Shown: positions 41,747-50,439, counted from the first letter of the stretch. The stretch: 55,704 nt of DNA from Ruminococcus flavefaciens FD-1 (GCA_000174895.1 ACOK01000091.1:1-55704); one strand, 5' to 3'. Program-made: numbers and translations. Notes: generated by a model from the sequence alone, not told the origin.

Positions 41747-41860
41747 TAACCGCTGTACTCTTACAGAAGCTTTTACGTATTTATCAGGGAAGAACCTTTC
41801 TGAGGAAAGATTTCCCCTCAATAGACACGTGCAAAAACTTCTGTAAGAGTACAGCGGTTA
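41747..41860. repeat. Family A inverted repeat (complete copy)
   Basis: 114 bp bounded by TAACCGCTGTACTCTTACAG and its inverted complement ending CTGTAAGAGTACAGCGG-TTA. The interior has a second dyad (CTTTCTGAGGAAAG). It occupies the gap between the two dockerin genes and could terminate both. A near copy with compensating changes at both ends is at 45385-45497. Confidence 0.85.
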
Positions 41861-41906
41861 GAGCTTTTTCTCTTTTTATGATCTCATTTATAATTTATTT
41901 ATATGA

Positions 41907-43616
41907 TCATTCTTCATCCTTAGCTTCGATAAAGTCGTTGATAAACTTTATCTCGTCATCATGTTCTATTTCTTCGGGATCATAGTCATGTTCATCGTAT
42001 TCCTTGATATAGAAATACAGGTCTCTGTCGGGCTTGCCGTCTTTGACTGTGAACTTCAGCATTGCTGTATCCATCATATACTCATCAGGTTTGATATCGC
42101 CTGCAACAGCCTTGCCTCTTTCGGTATAGAGAAGAATACCGTCATAGCCCTTTTCTCTTAACTTTCTGAGATCGAGAACTGCGAAATAATCTCCGTCCTG
42201 AAGAGCGATCTTCTCTCCCGGCTTCACATTTGTGTAGATGTGATCGAGTTTGAAGTTCTCGCCTGCTTCCTTATAAACATCGTAAGTGCAGAGATCATTC
42301 ATCACTGATTTATCGTAAATACTGAGAACGTCAGCAGAAACGTTTTTCTCCTCTGTTACAGGTGAGAAGTAAAGATTTGCCTCACCCTCGTATTCATAGA
42401 CATAGCCCCAGTGATAGTACTCATCAAATCCGCCGACATAGCCCTCGGGGACCTTGTCAAGCTGAAGCTTATAAGCATTGCTTCCTGTCATGGTCAGGCC
42501 GTCGAATTTTACAGTACCGGTCTCATCGGAAGTCCACTTTGCGATCGTTTTTGCATAAGTGTCAGGGCATTCGATAACTGACAGCTCAACGCCGGGAAGC
42601 GGTTTTCCTGTTGAAATATCTATACAGTTTACTGTAATGTAATTGCTCTTGCCGGGCAGAGGGCCGAAGTCGAAACTGAGGTCCTTGTCAGCCTTGCCGT
42701 CCTTTACTGTGAAGTCAAATCCGTTTGACTTGTCGGTAAATTCAACATCAGGATAAACCTCTTTCATATGCTTGCCGAAATCGCTTTCGGGATCGATAAG
42801 CGTTACAGGATAATCAAAGCCGTTGAACTCGGCATGATACTCGCCGTCGGGAAGTGCGAACTCCTCATTTCTTAGCTGAGGATAATAGACCTCGCCGTCC
42901 TTATCGGTGATGCATACAGTGCCGTAGTAGGTCTGATGCAGACCTATCGACCAGTTATACATATCCATATTGACATTTCTCTCGCTCTTGTCAGCAAGCA
43001 CACGGACGGTCACTTCCTTGTCGGTAACACCGTCGTAGCTGAAGAAAAGCTGCTGATCCCAGTTTCCCCAGCCATTGCCGTAGCCGCGTGGAAGATTATC
43101 CAGATTCACCATATAAGTGTACCTTCCATCGGTAGGAAGGCCTGTGAAGTAGGTGTCATCCTCGGGAGTATAAGTCCATCTGCCTACATCGTAGCAGTAG
43201 TCATCGCATAATCCGAAAAGCTCAACATCAACGGATTCAAGAGGCTCGCCGCTCATCATATCAACAACTTTCAGCCTGAGAGAACCGCTGTTTGCAGGAG
43301 CTTTACCTGTCAGCTGTTTGCCGAGGAGGATATAATCGAAAACGTCAATATCTTCGTCCGCATCCAGATCAGCATTTTTCCAGTTTCCCAGTTCCTCGCT
43401 ACTTCCCAGCAGGAAACGGCGCATCTGAACCGCATCCGAAACATTTACAGAGCTGTCAAAATTAACATCACCGAACTGTGTGACAAAATCTACTTTGTCC
43501 TTTTCAGAAACGTCAGTTTCGCTGTCAGCGGAAGCCATAGCTGTCGGCATTGCCATAATAGCTGCACCTGAGATAACAGCAGTCAGCAAAGCCTTGATAC
43601 AATTGAAATTCTTCAT
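41907..43616 (-). CDS. Secreted protein with N-terminal dockerin and Cna_B-like domains
   Basis: 569 residues from the ATG at 43616, which has AGGAGG 8 bp upstream; the ATG six bases earlier is too close to it. Signal peptide about 1-31. Type I dockerin directly after it (about 48-110; GDVNFDSSVNVSDAVQMRRF and ADLDADEDIDVFDYILL), an uncommon position. Then at least two carboxypeptidase-regulatory/Cna_B-like folds (SLRLKVVDMMSGEPLESVDVELFG; NYITVNCIDISTGKPLPGVELSVIE), separated by regions repeating FTVKDGKxDxDLxF. No catalytic motif is seen. It may be a spacer or surface protein of a dockerin-cohesin assembly. Confidence 0.82.
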   Translation of the reverse strand: MKNFNCIKALLTAVISGAAIMAMPTAMASADSETDVSEKDKVDFVTQFGDVNFDSSVNVSDAVQMRRFLLGSSEELGNWKNADLDADEDIDVFDYILLGKQLTGKAPANSGSLRLKVVDMMSGEPLESVDVELFGLCDDYCYDVGRWTYTPEDDTYFTGLPTDGRYTYMVNLDNLPRGYGNGWGNWDQQLFFSYDGVTDKEVTVRVLADKSERNVNMDMYNWSIGLHQTYYGTVCITDKDGEVYYPQLRNEEFALPDGEYHAEFNGFDYPVTLIDPESDFGKHMKEVYPDVEFTDKSNGFDFTVKDGKADKDLSFDFGPLPGKSNYITVNCIDISTGKPLPGVELSVIECPDTYAKTIAKWTSDETGTVKFDGLTMTGSNAYKLQLDKVPEGYVGGFDEYYHWGYVYEYEGEANLYFSPVTEEKNVSADVLSIYDKSVMNDLCTYDVYKEAGENFKLDHIYTNVKPGEKIALQDGDYFAVLDLRKLREKGYDGILLYTERGKAVAGDIKPDEYMMDTAMLKFTVKDGKPDRDLYFYIKEYDEHDYDPEEIEHDDEIKFINDFIEAKDEE

Positions 43617-43679
43617 GATCATTACCTCCTGTCATTAACGAGAAGAAGGAACCTGATGTTCCATCCTCTTATTAATTCA

Positions 43680-43708
43680 ATAGTAACATATTTGAACATA
43701 GATGTCAA
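43680..43708 (-). promoter_or_regulatory. Promoter of the N-terminal-dockerin gene
   Basis: Minus strand TTGACA (43703-43708), 17-bp spacer, TACTAT (43680-43685). The gap 43617-43925 is a divergent promoter region with no other feature seen. Confidence 0.7.
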
Positions 43709-43865
43709 CGAATTTTTGGAAAATTCGTCAGGTTTTGTTTTTTGTGATTTTTCGGATAATACCAATTTGTGCATGATGACAGACAGCAGTAATTCGCAGA
43801 TATTGCGTTGTTTCTGAGCTGTATTTTCTGCTTTTGGCAAGAATTGGTCAGTGCATCTCTGTCCA

Positions 43866-43894
43866 TTGACTTTTAAGTGCCGCTGTGCTATAAT
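43866..43894 (+). promoter_or_regulatory. Promoter of the hypothetical/nucleoside phosphorylase operon
   Basis: TTGACT (43866-43871), 17-bp spacer, TATAAT (43889-43894), about 32 bp before the ATG at 43926. Confidence 0.75.
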
Positions 43895-43925
43895 TCCAAT
43901 ATAAATTTTTTACGGAGATATCAGT

Positions 43926-44639
43926 ATGAGCATAAGAAATTATGACGAAGATGTTGAATACAATCTGAATAACTGTTTCGATAAAAGCGGAAAATTCGTT
44001 AAATCCGAGGATTATAAAGATCCCGATTACAGCACGTATCATTCCGTTGTTGTCGTGCCGAAGATCCTCATTTCCCAAAATGGAGAAAAAAATGCGGAGA
44101 TAAAGGTAGGCATGACATCAGATGGACTTATTTCAGCAAAAAAACTGGAAAAATACACGATCGACGGCGTATCGGAGAAAGATCTGTACATCCTGTTCCG
44201 CATGGGAATGAAAAACTGTCTTGTATGGCCGTCAAGGACATGGTCCATAAATCAGGCAAGACGCAGTCTCGGAAACGATGACCGCCTTGATATGCTGCTG
44301 TGCGATATCGCTGAATTTTACTCCATCAGCAAAGATCATGATAATATCACTGCTGAATTCATAAGCAAGGTTTATGAAAAACTTCCCAATACCGCAGGTG
44401 CATTTCTGAATATGCCGACTCTTGTCTGGCTTTCGGGATTCAGAGATTTCAATGACTTTATAATCAAACGAGAGCTTGAGGCATTCGTTAATGAAGATAA
44501 AGAAGAAAAATATTATCTTGCCGTGAAGTGGGATGAATACTACGAAGAGCTTCTCAAAAGAACCGTTTCATACAAAAAGAACCACAACTTGCCAATTCCG
44601 GAATCCATCAGGAGGAAATATGACGATAGCAAAAAATGA
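43926..44639 (+). CDS. Conserved hypothetical protein (DUF6994-like)
   Basis: 237 residues, soluble, no signal peptide. The opening NYDEDVEYNLNNCFDKSGKF and the pattern DPDYSTYHSVVVVPKIL resemble a family I remember as DUF6994; this was not verified. The middle has MKNCLVWPSRTWSINQARRS. No enzymatic motif is recognised. Its end overlaps the nucleoside phosphorylase gene by 20 bp, and the phosphorylase ribosome binding site lies within it, so the two are translated from one message. Confidence 0.65.
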   Translation: MSIRNYDEDVEYNLNNCFDKSGKFVKSEDYKDPDYSTYHSVVVVPKILISQNGEKNAEIKVGMTSDGLISAKKLEKYTIDGVSEKDLYILFRMGMKNCLVWPSRTWSINQARRSLGNDDRLDMLLCDIAEFYSISKDHDNITAEFISKVYEKLPNTAGAFLNMPTLVWLSGFRDFNDFIIKRELEAFVNEDKEEKYYLAVKWDEYYEELLKRTVSYKKNHNLPIPESIRRKYDDSKK

Positions 44640-45381
44640 ACTTCCCGTACTTGAATACGACAGCGACCCGGTCACTATCGTAAAGCTGAAAATCAGCGGA
44701 GTAAAGCTCCCCGAGAAGGCGGTTTTCGCCTTTACCGGCACAAGCACCGACACATATGCCGAAGCAAATAATGCACGTATCGCAACCGTTTTTGAGACCA
44801 TCACAAGGGATTACGATATCTATATAATAGAACGAAACGGGCAGGAGATATGCCTCATGCAGGCTCCTATGGGAGCAGCGGCGGCTATACAAAGTCTTGA
44901 GATGCTGCTTGCTCTCGGCGTAAAAAAAGTACTTGCAACAGGTTCGTGCGGCGTCCTTGCGGATATTCCCGAGAACAGCTTTATCGTGCCAACCAGAGCG
45001 CTTCGTGCAGAGGGCGTTTCCTATCAGTACATCCCGAAGTCACGCTTCATCGACCTTGACCACGAGTTCACGGAAAAGCTTTGCAGTCAGCTTGACAAAA
45101 GAAGTATCCACTACCGCAGATGCACCACCTGGACTACCGACTGCATCGGACGTGAAACTGCGGCAATGGTGGAATACCGACGGAATGAGGGCTGTGAGAC
45201 TGTAGATATGGAATGTTCGGCAATGGCAGCCTGTGCCAGATTCCGTGGTGCGGAGTTCGCACAGCTTTTCTTCACAGCCGATTCCCTTGCTGACGTCAGA
45301 AACTACGACCGCCGCAGCTTCGGTGTCTCATCCAGAGAAAAAGCCATCGAAATATGCATGGATATCATCACAGAAATGTAA
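44620..45381 (+). CDS. Nucleoside phosphorylase (PNP/UDP family 1)
   Basis: 253 residues from the ATG at 44620, preceded by AGGAGGAAAT. Cleaves a nucleoside with phosphate to base plus ribose-1-phosphate. Family landmarks: the phosphate/glycine stretch GAAAAIQSLEMLLALGVKKVLATGSCGVL, and the ribose-binding VDMECSAMAA (about 195-204). The residue at the base site cannot be used safely to tell uridine from purine substrates; the layout is nearer uridine phosphorylase. Cytoplasmic salvage enzyme. Confidence 0.88.
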   Translation: MTIAKNELPVLEYDSDPVTIVKLKISGVKLPEKAVFAFTGTSTDTYAEANNARIATVFETITRDYDIYIIERNGQEICLMQAPMGAAAAIQSLEMLLALGVKKVLATGSCGVLADIPENSFIVPTRALRAEGVSYQYIPKSRFIDLDHEFTEKLCSQLDKRSIHYRRCTTWTTDCIGRETAAMVEYRRNEGCETVDMECSAMAACARFRGAEFAQLFFTADSLADVRNYDRRSFGVSSREKAIEICMDIITEM

Positions 45382-45384
45382 AGA

Positions 45385-45497
45385 TAACCTCGGTACTCTT
45401 ACAGAAGTTTGTATACGAATCTATTGAGGGAAAACTTTCCTCAGAAAGTTATTCCCCGATAAATACATATAAAGCTTCTGTAAGAGTACCGAGGTTA
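45385..45497. repeat. Family A inverted repeat (complete copy)
   Basis: 113 bp with inverted ends TAACCTCGGTACTCTTACAG and CTGTAAGAGTACCGAGG-TTA, directly after the phosphorylase stop (4 bp). It has the same organisation as 41747-41860 and the same outer sequence as 1-63. It may act as that gene's terminator. Confidence 0.88.
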
Positions 45498-45504
45498 TGC
45501 TCTT

Positions 45505-45634
45505 AGAACCTGTCCACATAGGGATTCATGCACGTCTTTTCGTCAAATTTTGCCGGTGACTGCGTTAAAAATCCTTGAAGGGCGACAAAATTATGCCTGA
45601 AAATCCGTACATTCACCCTATGTGGACAGGTTCT
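45505..45634. repeat. Family B inverted repeat, short form
   Basis: 130 bp bounded by AGAACCTGTCCACATAGGG and its inverted complement (CCCTATGTGGACAGGTTCT). It is almost identical to 52563-52725 but lacks an internal segment of about 33 bp. It lies 8 bp from a family A copy. Confidence 0.9.
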
Positions 45635-45650
45635 TACTCTTTTTTCATGA

Positions 45651-46460
45651 TCATTTGCGGTAACGTTCTGTGCCGAAGAATACCTTGTTGAAGAAGTCTC
45701 TTGTAGTTTCTTCGCCCAGTTCCTTTTTGAACACGTCTGTGGAAACTCCGCCCTTTTCGATAAGGCCGTCGCAGTATTCCTGAGTAAGTTCAAGCTTTAC
45801 GGCTTTTTCCTCGTCGCTGAGGAGAGGAAGCGTTTCGGCTGTTTCCATATAGCATCTTACGGCGTCGCAGAACATATCGTTTATTTTGGCATCGTCACTG
45901 CGTTTGCCTGCCTTGTGGAGTGCGATTGTGGTGTAGTCATCGTACCATGCAGGTGAAGTTTCGATAGTCTCAAGGCCGCTGTATTTGCCTTCAAACTGTC
46001 TGATGCTGTCGAGAACTGACTGATACTCGGCAGAAGACGGATCAGCTGCGAGATCATAAAATTCGGCATAGGCTTTTCTGTTGCCGAGGATGTACATGAA
46101 GTCCATGGACAGCAGGGGCATATTCTTTTCGTAGGGACTCAGTACAAATGAAGACATCTGCATGAAACCCATATTCACTGTCATTACCGAAAGATTGCCG
46201 ATATTCTCTACATCGTACTGTGAAACATCGAACTTCATCAGGCCGTAGACCTTGATCTGCCTGTACTCTCCCGGATCAACTGGAGTAACTTTTGCATTCT
46301 GTGAAAGTATTTCCAGCGCCTGATCGACTGTGTCGTTCATGACTTTCTTGTTCTTGGCAGCGTTGACGGCGATGAATCCTCCCAGCATACAGATTATAAG
46401 CAGAATAACTGCCAGTACCACAGGCCATCTGCGCTTCTTTTTTACATTGATGTCACTCAT
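45651..46460 (-). CDS. Membrane-anchored hypothetical protein
   Basis: 269 residues. Short basic cytoplasmic start (MSDINVKKKRRW), one membrane segment (about 13-34), then an extracellular domain of about 230 residues with no recognised family. The external part is mostly helical by composition with several Asp/Glu/Tyr clusters. Start ATG follows AAAGGAGC. It stands alone, with a family B repeat just downstream and a TTAAGGC hairpin just upstream. Confidence 0.7.
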   Translation of the reverse strand: MSDINVKKKRRWPVVLAVILLIICMLGGFIAVNAAKNKKVMNDTVDQALEILSQNAKVTPVDPGEYRQIKVYGLMKFDVSQYDVENIGNLSVMTVNMGFMQMSSFVLSPYEKNMPLLSMDFMYILGNRKAYAEFYDLAADPSSAEYQSVLDSIRQFEGKYSGLETIETSPAWYDDYTTIALHKAGKRSDDAKINDMFCDAVRCYMETAETLPLLSDEEKAVKLELTQEYCDGLIEKGGVSTDVFKKELGEETTRDFFNKVFFGTERYRK

Positions 46461-46489
46461 GATAAGCTCCTTTATACATTAAAATAAAT

Positions 46490-46536
46490 TTAAGGCAAAA
46501 CCTCACAGATGCAGTCATCGTGAAGTTTTGCCTTAA
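46490..46536. repeat. Short family C-like palindrome
   Basis: TTAAGGCAAAACCTCAC faces GTGAAGTTTTGCCTTAA around a 13-base loop. The outer bases match the 180-bp element at 9314-9493, so this may be a minimal internally deleted relative; it could also work as a transcription terminator. Confidence 0.6.
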
Positions 46537-46662
46537 TTATACCATTGGTTCGTGAAAGTGTCAAGATGTCTTACTTACTTCCCCAAGGCAACAGCATTTA
46601 CTTTTTTGGGGCGATTCATAATTCTTGTAAACCATCCGTAAAGCATCGCTACTCTTGCTTTA

Positions 46663-46818
46663 CTACTTCGTCAGGGGGACGCTGTCCCCCTCATTCACCC
46701 CCTGCAAGGGAGATAACATCTCCCAACGGTCGCCCGTCCCCTCTGTCACTTCGTGACATCTCCCCGCACTGTGGGGAGTCACCCTTGACCCCGGAATGCC
46801 GCCTTCGGCGGTTTTTTA
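46663..46818 (+). repeat. Cluster of hairpins ending in a terminator-like stem
   Basis: Successive short hairpins occur: CAGGGGGACGCTGTCCCCCT, GGGAGATAACATCTCCC, TGTCACTTCGTGACA, CCCCGCACTGTGGGG and finally GCCGCCTTCGGCGG followed by TTTTTT. The density is unlike neighbouring intergenic DNA, and no credible gene fits here. It could be a non-coding RNA read from the plus strand or a dispersed repeat. The rest of the gap 46537-46662 shows nothing clear. Confidence 0.5.
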
Positions 46819-46826
46819 TTTTTTAT

Positions 46827-46997
46827 TTAAAAGTAAACGCTGTTGCCGTGCTTACTTCCCGAACATTTTCCGCTTTGTGAACATCCGCTGCAATTGCCGC
46901 AGCAGCAGCCGTTTTTGTGATCCTTTACCACTTTGCGGATCGCCGCTGCAAGTGCAAGGACGATAAGTATCAGCAGGACTATATCGAATATATTCAT
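46827..46997 (-). CDS. FeoB-associated Cys-rich membrane protein
   Basis: 56 residues from the ATG at 46997, with GGGAGTG upstream. One membrane helix (IFDIVLLILIVLALAAAI), basic turn, then the Cys cluster CCCGNCSGCSQSGKC. This is the small partner often found after FeoB in Firmicutes. Its ATG shares one base with the FeoB stop (TGATG), so translation is coupled. It probably handles Fe(II) near the transporter, but no defined activity is known. Confidence 0.88.
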   Translation of the reverse strand: MNIFDIVLLILIVLALAAAIRKVVKDHKNGCCCGNCSGCSQSGKCSGSKHGNSVYF

Positions 46998-48982
46998 CAC
47001 ATCACTCCCAGAGCGGTGCAGATAAGCTTTACGCCGAATGCTGCAAGCCATGCCACTATGCACTGGAATACGACAAGTGTAAATGCCCATTTCCTGCCGA
47101 GTTCACGCTTTACAGCTGCGACAGCCGCTACACATGGAGTGTAAAGCAGGCTGAATACCAGAAGTGCAGCGGCAGCACTCTGAGTAAGGGCTGTTCCCAC
47201 CTGTCCGCCGAAGAGAACTTCCAGCGTGGAAACTACGCTTTCTTTTGCCATGAATCCGCTGATGAAAGAAGTAACTATTCTCCAGTCGCCAAGTCCGAGA
47301 GGTCTGAACAGGGGAGCGAAAACTCCTGCAACGATGGCGAGCATACTGTCTTCGGAATCCTGTATCATGTTGAACTTGAAGCTGAAATTCTGAAGTACCC
47401 ACACCACTATAGTAGCGATGAGGATAACAGAAAATGCCCTCTGGAGGAAGTCCTTTGCTTTCTCCCACAAAAGCTGGATAACGTTCTTTGCGCTGGGAAG
47501 ACGGTAGTTTGGAAGTTCCATTACAAAGGGGACTGCCTCACCACGGAAAAGTGTCTTCCTGTAGAAAAGGGCTGTGATGACACCTGTTATGATGCCGAAT
47601 ATGTAAAGCCCTGCCATTATAAGTCCGCCATGCTTCGGGAAGAATGCGCTGACGAAAAATGCGTAGATAGGCAGTTTTGCCGTACAGCTGACGAAAGGCG
47701 TCAGGAGTATGGTCATTTTTCGGTCACGCTCACTTGGAAGCGTTCTCGTTGACATTACAGCAGGTACGGTGCATCCGAAGCCTATGAGAAGCGGAACTAT
47801 GCTTCGTCCCGAAAGTCCTATCTTTCGCAGCAGCTTGTCCATTACAAATGCCACTCTTGCGATGTATCCGCTGTCTTCGAGAAGTGAAAGAAAGAAGAAC
47901 AGCGTGACGATTATAGGTAGAAAGCTGAGTACACTTCCTACGCCTGCGAAAATGCCGTCGATCACCAGTCCGTGGATGGTGCTGTTGATGTTCATGCTGT
48001 TGAGAAGCTTGTCCACCGCTGTGGTAAGTCCCTCAACTCCTGTTTCGAGAAGTCCCTGAAGCCATGCGCCGATGACGTTGAAAGTAAGCAGGAATACCAG
48101 CACCATTATTACGATGAAAGAGGGGATAGCTGTGTATTTGCCTGTCAGGAATGTGTCTATCCTGCGGCTTCTGATGGTCTCTTTGCTCTCGTGGGGCTTG
48201 ACTACCGTGTCCTCGCAGATACGGTGGATGAATGCAAATCTCATATCAGCAATGGCAGCGCTTCTGTCAAGACCTCGCTCCTTTTCCATCTGGCTGATGA
48301 TGTGTTCAAGCATATCCTTTTCGTTTTCGTCCAGGTCAAGCTGTTCAAGGATAAGCTCATCGCCTTCCACAAGCTTGCTTGCTGCGAATCTCACAGGTAT
48401 GCCTGCCTTGACGGCGTGATCCTCGGTAAGGGCGATTATACCGTGGAGACATCTGTGTACCGCACCGTTTTTATGTCGCTCATCACAGAGGTCCTGCTTT
48501 ACGGGATGTTCCTGATAGTGGGCGATGTGAATAGCGTGGTCGATAAGTTCATCTACGCCCTTGTTCTTGGATGCCGAGATGGGCACGACAGGAACGCCTA
48601 AAAGCTGCTCCATAGCGTTGATATCCACCGAACCGCCGTTGCCGCTGACTTCGTCCATCATGTTCAGCGCCACTACCATAGGGATGTCCATTTCCAGAAG
48701 CTGCATGGTGAGGTAGAGGTTTCGCTCGATATTTGTAGCGTCAACGATGTTGATTATGGCTTTTGGCTTGTCGTTGAGCACGAAATTACGTGAAACTATC
48801 TCCTCGCTGCTGTACGGGGACATGGAGTAGATTCCGGGGAGGTCGGTGACAAGAGTGTGGGGATAGCCTTTTATCGGGCCGTCCTTGCGGTCAACGGTAA
48901 CTCCCGGGAAGTTGCCGACGTGCTGGTTTGAGCCTGTGAGACGGTTGAACAGTGTAGTCTTGCCACAGTTCTGATTTCCCAC
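46997..48982 (-). CDS. feoB: Ferrous iron transporter FeoB (frameshifted from FeoA part)
   Basis: Fe(II) uptake permease. GTPase domain at the start (GNQNCGKTTLFNRLTGSNQHVGNFPGVTV, LPGIYS, later ALNMMDE and SASKNKG), then Gate and core membrane domains (about 285-655). The open frame begins at GTG 48982 with no ribosome binding site and in the middle of the P-loop strand. The preceding residues ALV are encoded just upstream, and the frame joins the FeoA frame if one base is removed from AAAA at 48989-48992. So the natural product is probably a FeoA-FeoB fusion. Confidence 0.88.
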   Translation of the reverse strand: MGNQNCGKTTLFNRLTGSNQHVGNFPGVTVDRKDGPIKGYPHTLVTDLPGIYSMSPYSSEEIVSRNFVLNDKPKAIINIVDATNIERNLYLTMQLLEMDIPMVVALNMMDEVSGNGGSVDINAMEQLLGVPVVPISASKNKGVDELIDHAIHIAHYQEHPVKQDLCDERHKNGAVHRCLHGIIALTEDHAVKAGIPVRFAASKLVEGDELILEQLDLDENEKDMLEHIISQMEKERGLDRSAAIADMRFAFIHRICEDTVVKPHESKETIRSRRIDTFLTGKYTAIPSFIVIMVLVFLLTFNVIGAWLQGLLETGVEGLTTAVDKLLNSMNINSTIHGLVIDGIFAGVGSVLSFLPIIVTLFFFLSLLEDSGYIARVAFVMDKLLRKIGLSGRSIVPLLIGFGCTVPAVMSTRTLPSERDRKMTILLTPFVSCTAKLPIYAFFVSAFFPKHGGLIMAGLYIFGIITGVITALFYRKTLFRGEAVPFVMELPNYRLPSAKNVIQLLWEKAKDFLQRAFSVILIATIVVWVLQNFSFKFNMIQDSEDSMLAIVAGVFAPLFRPLGLGDWRIVTSFISGFMAKESVVSTLEVLFGGQVGTALTQSAAAALLVFSLLYTPCVAAVAAVKRELGRKWAFTLVVFQCIVAWLAAFGVKLICTALGVM

Positions 48983-49343
48983 AAGAGCAAAATGTCAGCT
49001 CAGCATCATCGGGAAGCGGATCGCCGTCACCCTCAGCGTGGAAGATACCTCCCTCACCGAGACCGGGATGGCTGGTCTTTTTCTTGTGCTTCTTCTTGGT
49101 CTCAGCCACAGCTTCGGCATTTACGGGTCTGACAGTGATATTATCGGCATCCGCAAGTCTCAGCGTCAGCGAGTAGCCGTGTATGCGAAGCTCCATCGGG
49201 TCGCCCATGGGAGCAAGCTTTTCCAGAGTTACCACTGCCCCCGGGATAACGCCCATATCGAGGAAGTGCTGCCTCAGCGCACCCTCTCCGCCGACAGCCT
49301 CAATAACAGCGCTTTCGCCTGTTTTCAGTTCTTTTAAAGTCAT
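48891..49343 (-). CDS. feoA: FeoA domain, N-terminal part of a broken FeoAB fusion
   Basis: The first about 75 residues form an SH3-like FeoA domain (MTLKELKTGESAVIEAVGGEG, DMGVIPGAVVTLEKLAPMGDPMELRI). A Lys-rich linker (KKKHKKK, HPGLGEGGIF) leads to PLPDDAELTF, which in relatives runs straight into ALVGNQNCGKTT of FeoB. Here the frame shifts after TTF, and the last about 35 residues (CSCGKSELWQ...) are spurious. It is either a real lesion, a site of ribosomal slippage or a sequence error in the TTTT run. Confidence 0.8.
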   Translation of the reverse strand: MTLKELKTGESAVIEAVGGEGALRQHFLDMGVIPGAVVTLEKLAPMGDPMELRIHGYSLTLRLADADNITVRPVNAEAVAETKKKHKKKTSHPGLGEGGIFHAEGDGDPLPDDAELTFCSCGKSELWQDYTVQPSHRLKPARRQLPGSYR

Positions 49344-49441
49344 ACTATACCCTCTTTATTGCATATTCTTCTTTATTATAGCATAAAATGACTTATTTGT
49401 CTTGATTTTACTGTTTGCATATGATAACATAATTCCTATGT

Positions 49442-50299
49442 TCAGTAAACTGTTTTTTCGTGGACAAGCGAAAAGAGCCGCCTGAATCTTTCTTTTTCCG
49501 AATCGACACAGACAAGGTAGTATTCGGTGTGGCATTCGGGATCGGCTATGGGAATGTCTATGCGTCCCTGTATACGCTCACCACGGCGTATAAAGTAATC
49601 GGAGGCGAATATGGGGTAGGCGGAATGCTCAGCCAGTTCAGTGAAAGTGCTTCGGTCTATCTGCGGCAGATACTTGGTGTGGGGAGTTTGGGCACGGTGC
49701 ATATTTGCCCAGAATCCTATTTTCGTCAGCAGAAGGATGGAAAGTCCGTCAAGGTCTTTCAGATGTATCTCAGGATAGAAAGTCAGCGGGTCGGAGGGCA
49801 GCACTGATACGAAAAGGCTCTCCTCGCCGCATTTTTTATAGTAGAATCCATCTCTGTCGGGGATGCTGTGGGTTATGGCAAGCTGGTATATCCCGTTCTC
49901 CAGATCATCGAAAAATGTGGCATCGTCTTTCATATCGGCTGAAATGGTCATACCGTCGAAAATGCTGTTGAGTATTGGCGTGAAGACCTCCTGCGGCACG
50001 GGAGCGCAGAAACCCACGGAAAGTGTATGGAGACTGCGGTCGTACTGCCTGACCTTTTCTATGAAGTCACGGTCGGCTTCTAGTACACGCTTTGCGTATT
50101 CGGCGGCTTTTCGGCCTGTACTGTTAAGGGAGATGTGGTTCTTGCTGCGCTCAAACAGCGTAACGCCCAGTTCGTCCTCCAGCTTTTTCATTGAGCGTGT
50201 CATGGCAGGCTGGGAGGTGTGCAGCTTCTCGGCGGCGGCGGAAAGAGTTCCGTATTCGGCATAGGCGGCAAGCTGCTGAAGTATGTATATATCTATCAT
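49442..50299 (-). CDS. LysR family transcriptional regulator
   Basis: 285 residues from the ATG at 50299 (AGGGAT just upstream; a GTG 12 bp earlier is possible). N-terminal winged HTH (LQQLAAYAEYGTLSAAAEKLHTSQPAMTRSM, LEDELGVTLFERSKN) and a periplasmic-binding-like ligand domain (about 90-285). It is transcribed away from an aldo/keto reductase, CMD-cupin and flavodoxin set, the usual arrangement for a LysR protein controlling its neighbours in response to a small molecule or redox stress. Confidence 0.92.
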   Translation of the reverse strand: MIDIYILQQLAAYAEYGTLSAAAEKLHTSQPAMTRSMKKLEDELGVTLFERSKNHISLNSTGRKAAEYAKRVLEADRDFIEKVRQYDRSLHTLSVGFCAPVPQEVFTPILNSIFDGMTISADMKDDATFFDDLENGIYQLAITHSIPDRDGFYYKKCGEESLFVSVLPSDPLTFYPEIHLKDLDGLSILLLTKIGFWANMHRAQTPHTKYLPQIDRSTFTELAEHSAYPIFASDYFIRRGERIQGRIDIPIADPECHTEYYLVCVDSEKERFRRLFSLVHEKTVY

Positions 50300-50347
50300 G
50301 TTATCCCTCACTATTCACTTGTGATATAGTACTATCTGATATTGGCA

Positions 50348-50377
50348 TTGTACTTTTGCGGATTTGCGGTGTATAAT
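50348..50377 (+). promoter_or_regulatory. Promoter of the aldo/keto reductase operon
   Basis: TTGTAC (50348-50353) and TATAAT (50372-50377) with an 18-bp spacer, in the 140-bp gap between lysR and the reductase. The gap must also hold the LysR binding sites. Confidence 0.55.
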
Positions 50378-50439
50378 AAATACATAAGCTAATGAATCCA
50401 TTATATCATAAACGATATATTATTGCAAGGAGGTAACTT

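Noticed and set aside
45385..45634. CRISPR array formed by the neighbouring repeats
   Set aside because: The units are single palindromic elements of two different families, not short direct repeats with spacers, and no cas gene is near.
46545..46880. 111-residue plus-strand gene in the hairpin cluster
   Set aside because: It runs through five hairpins and a terminator, overlaps the Cys-rich FeoB partner on the other strand and has no family resemblance.
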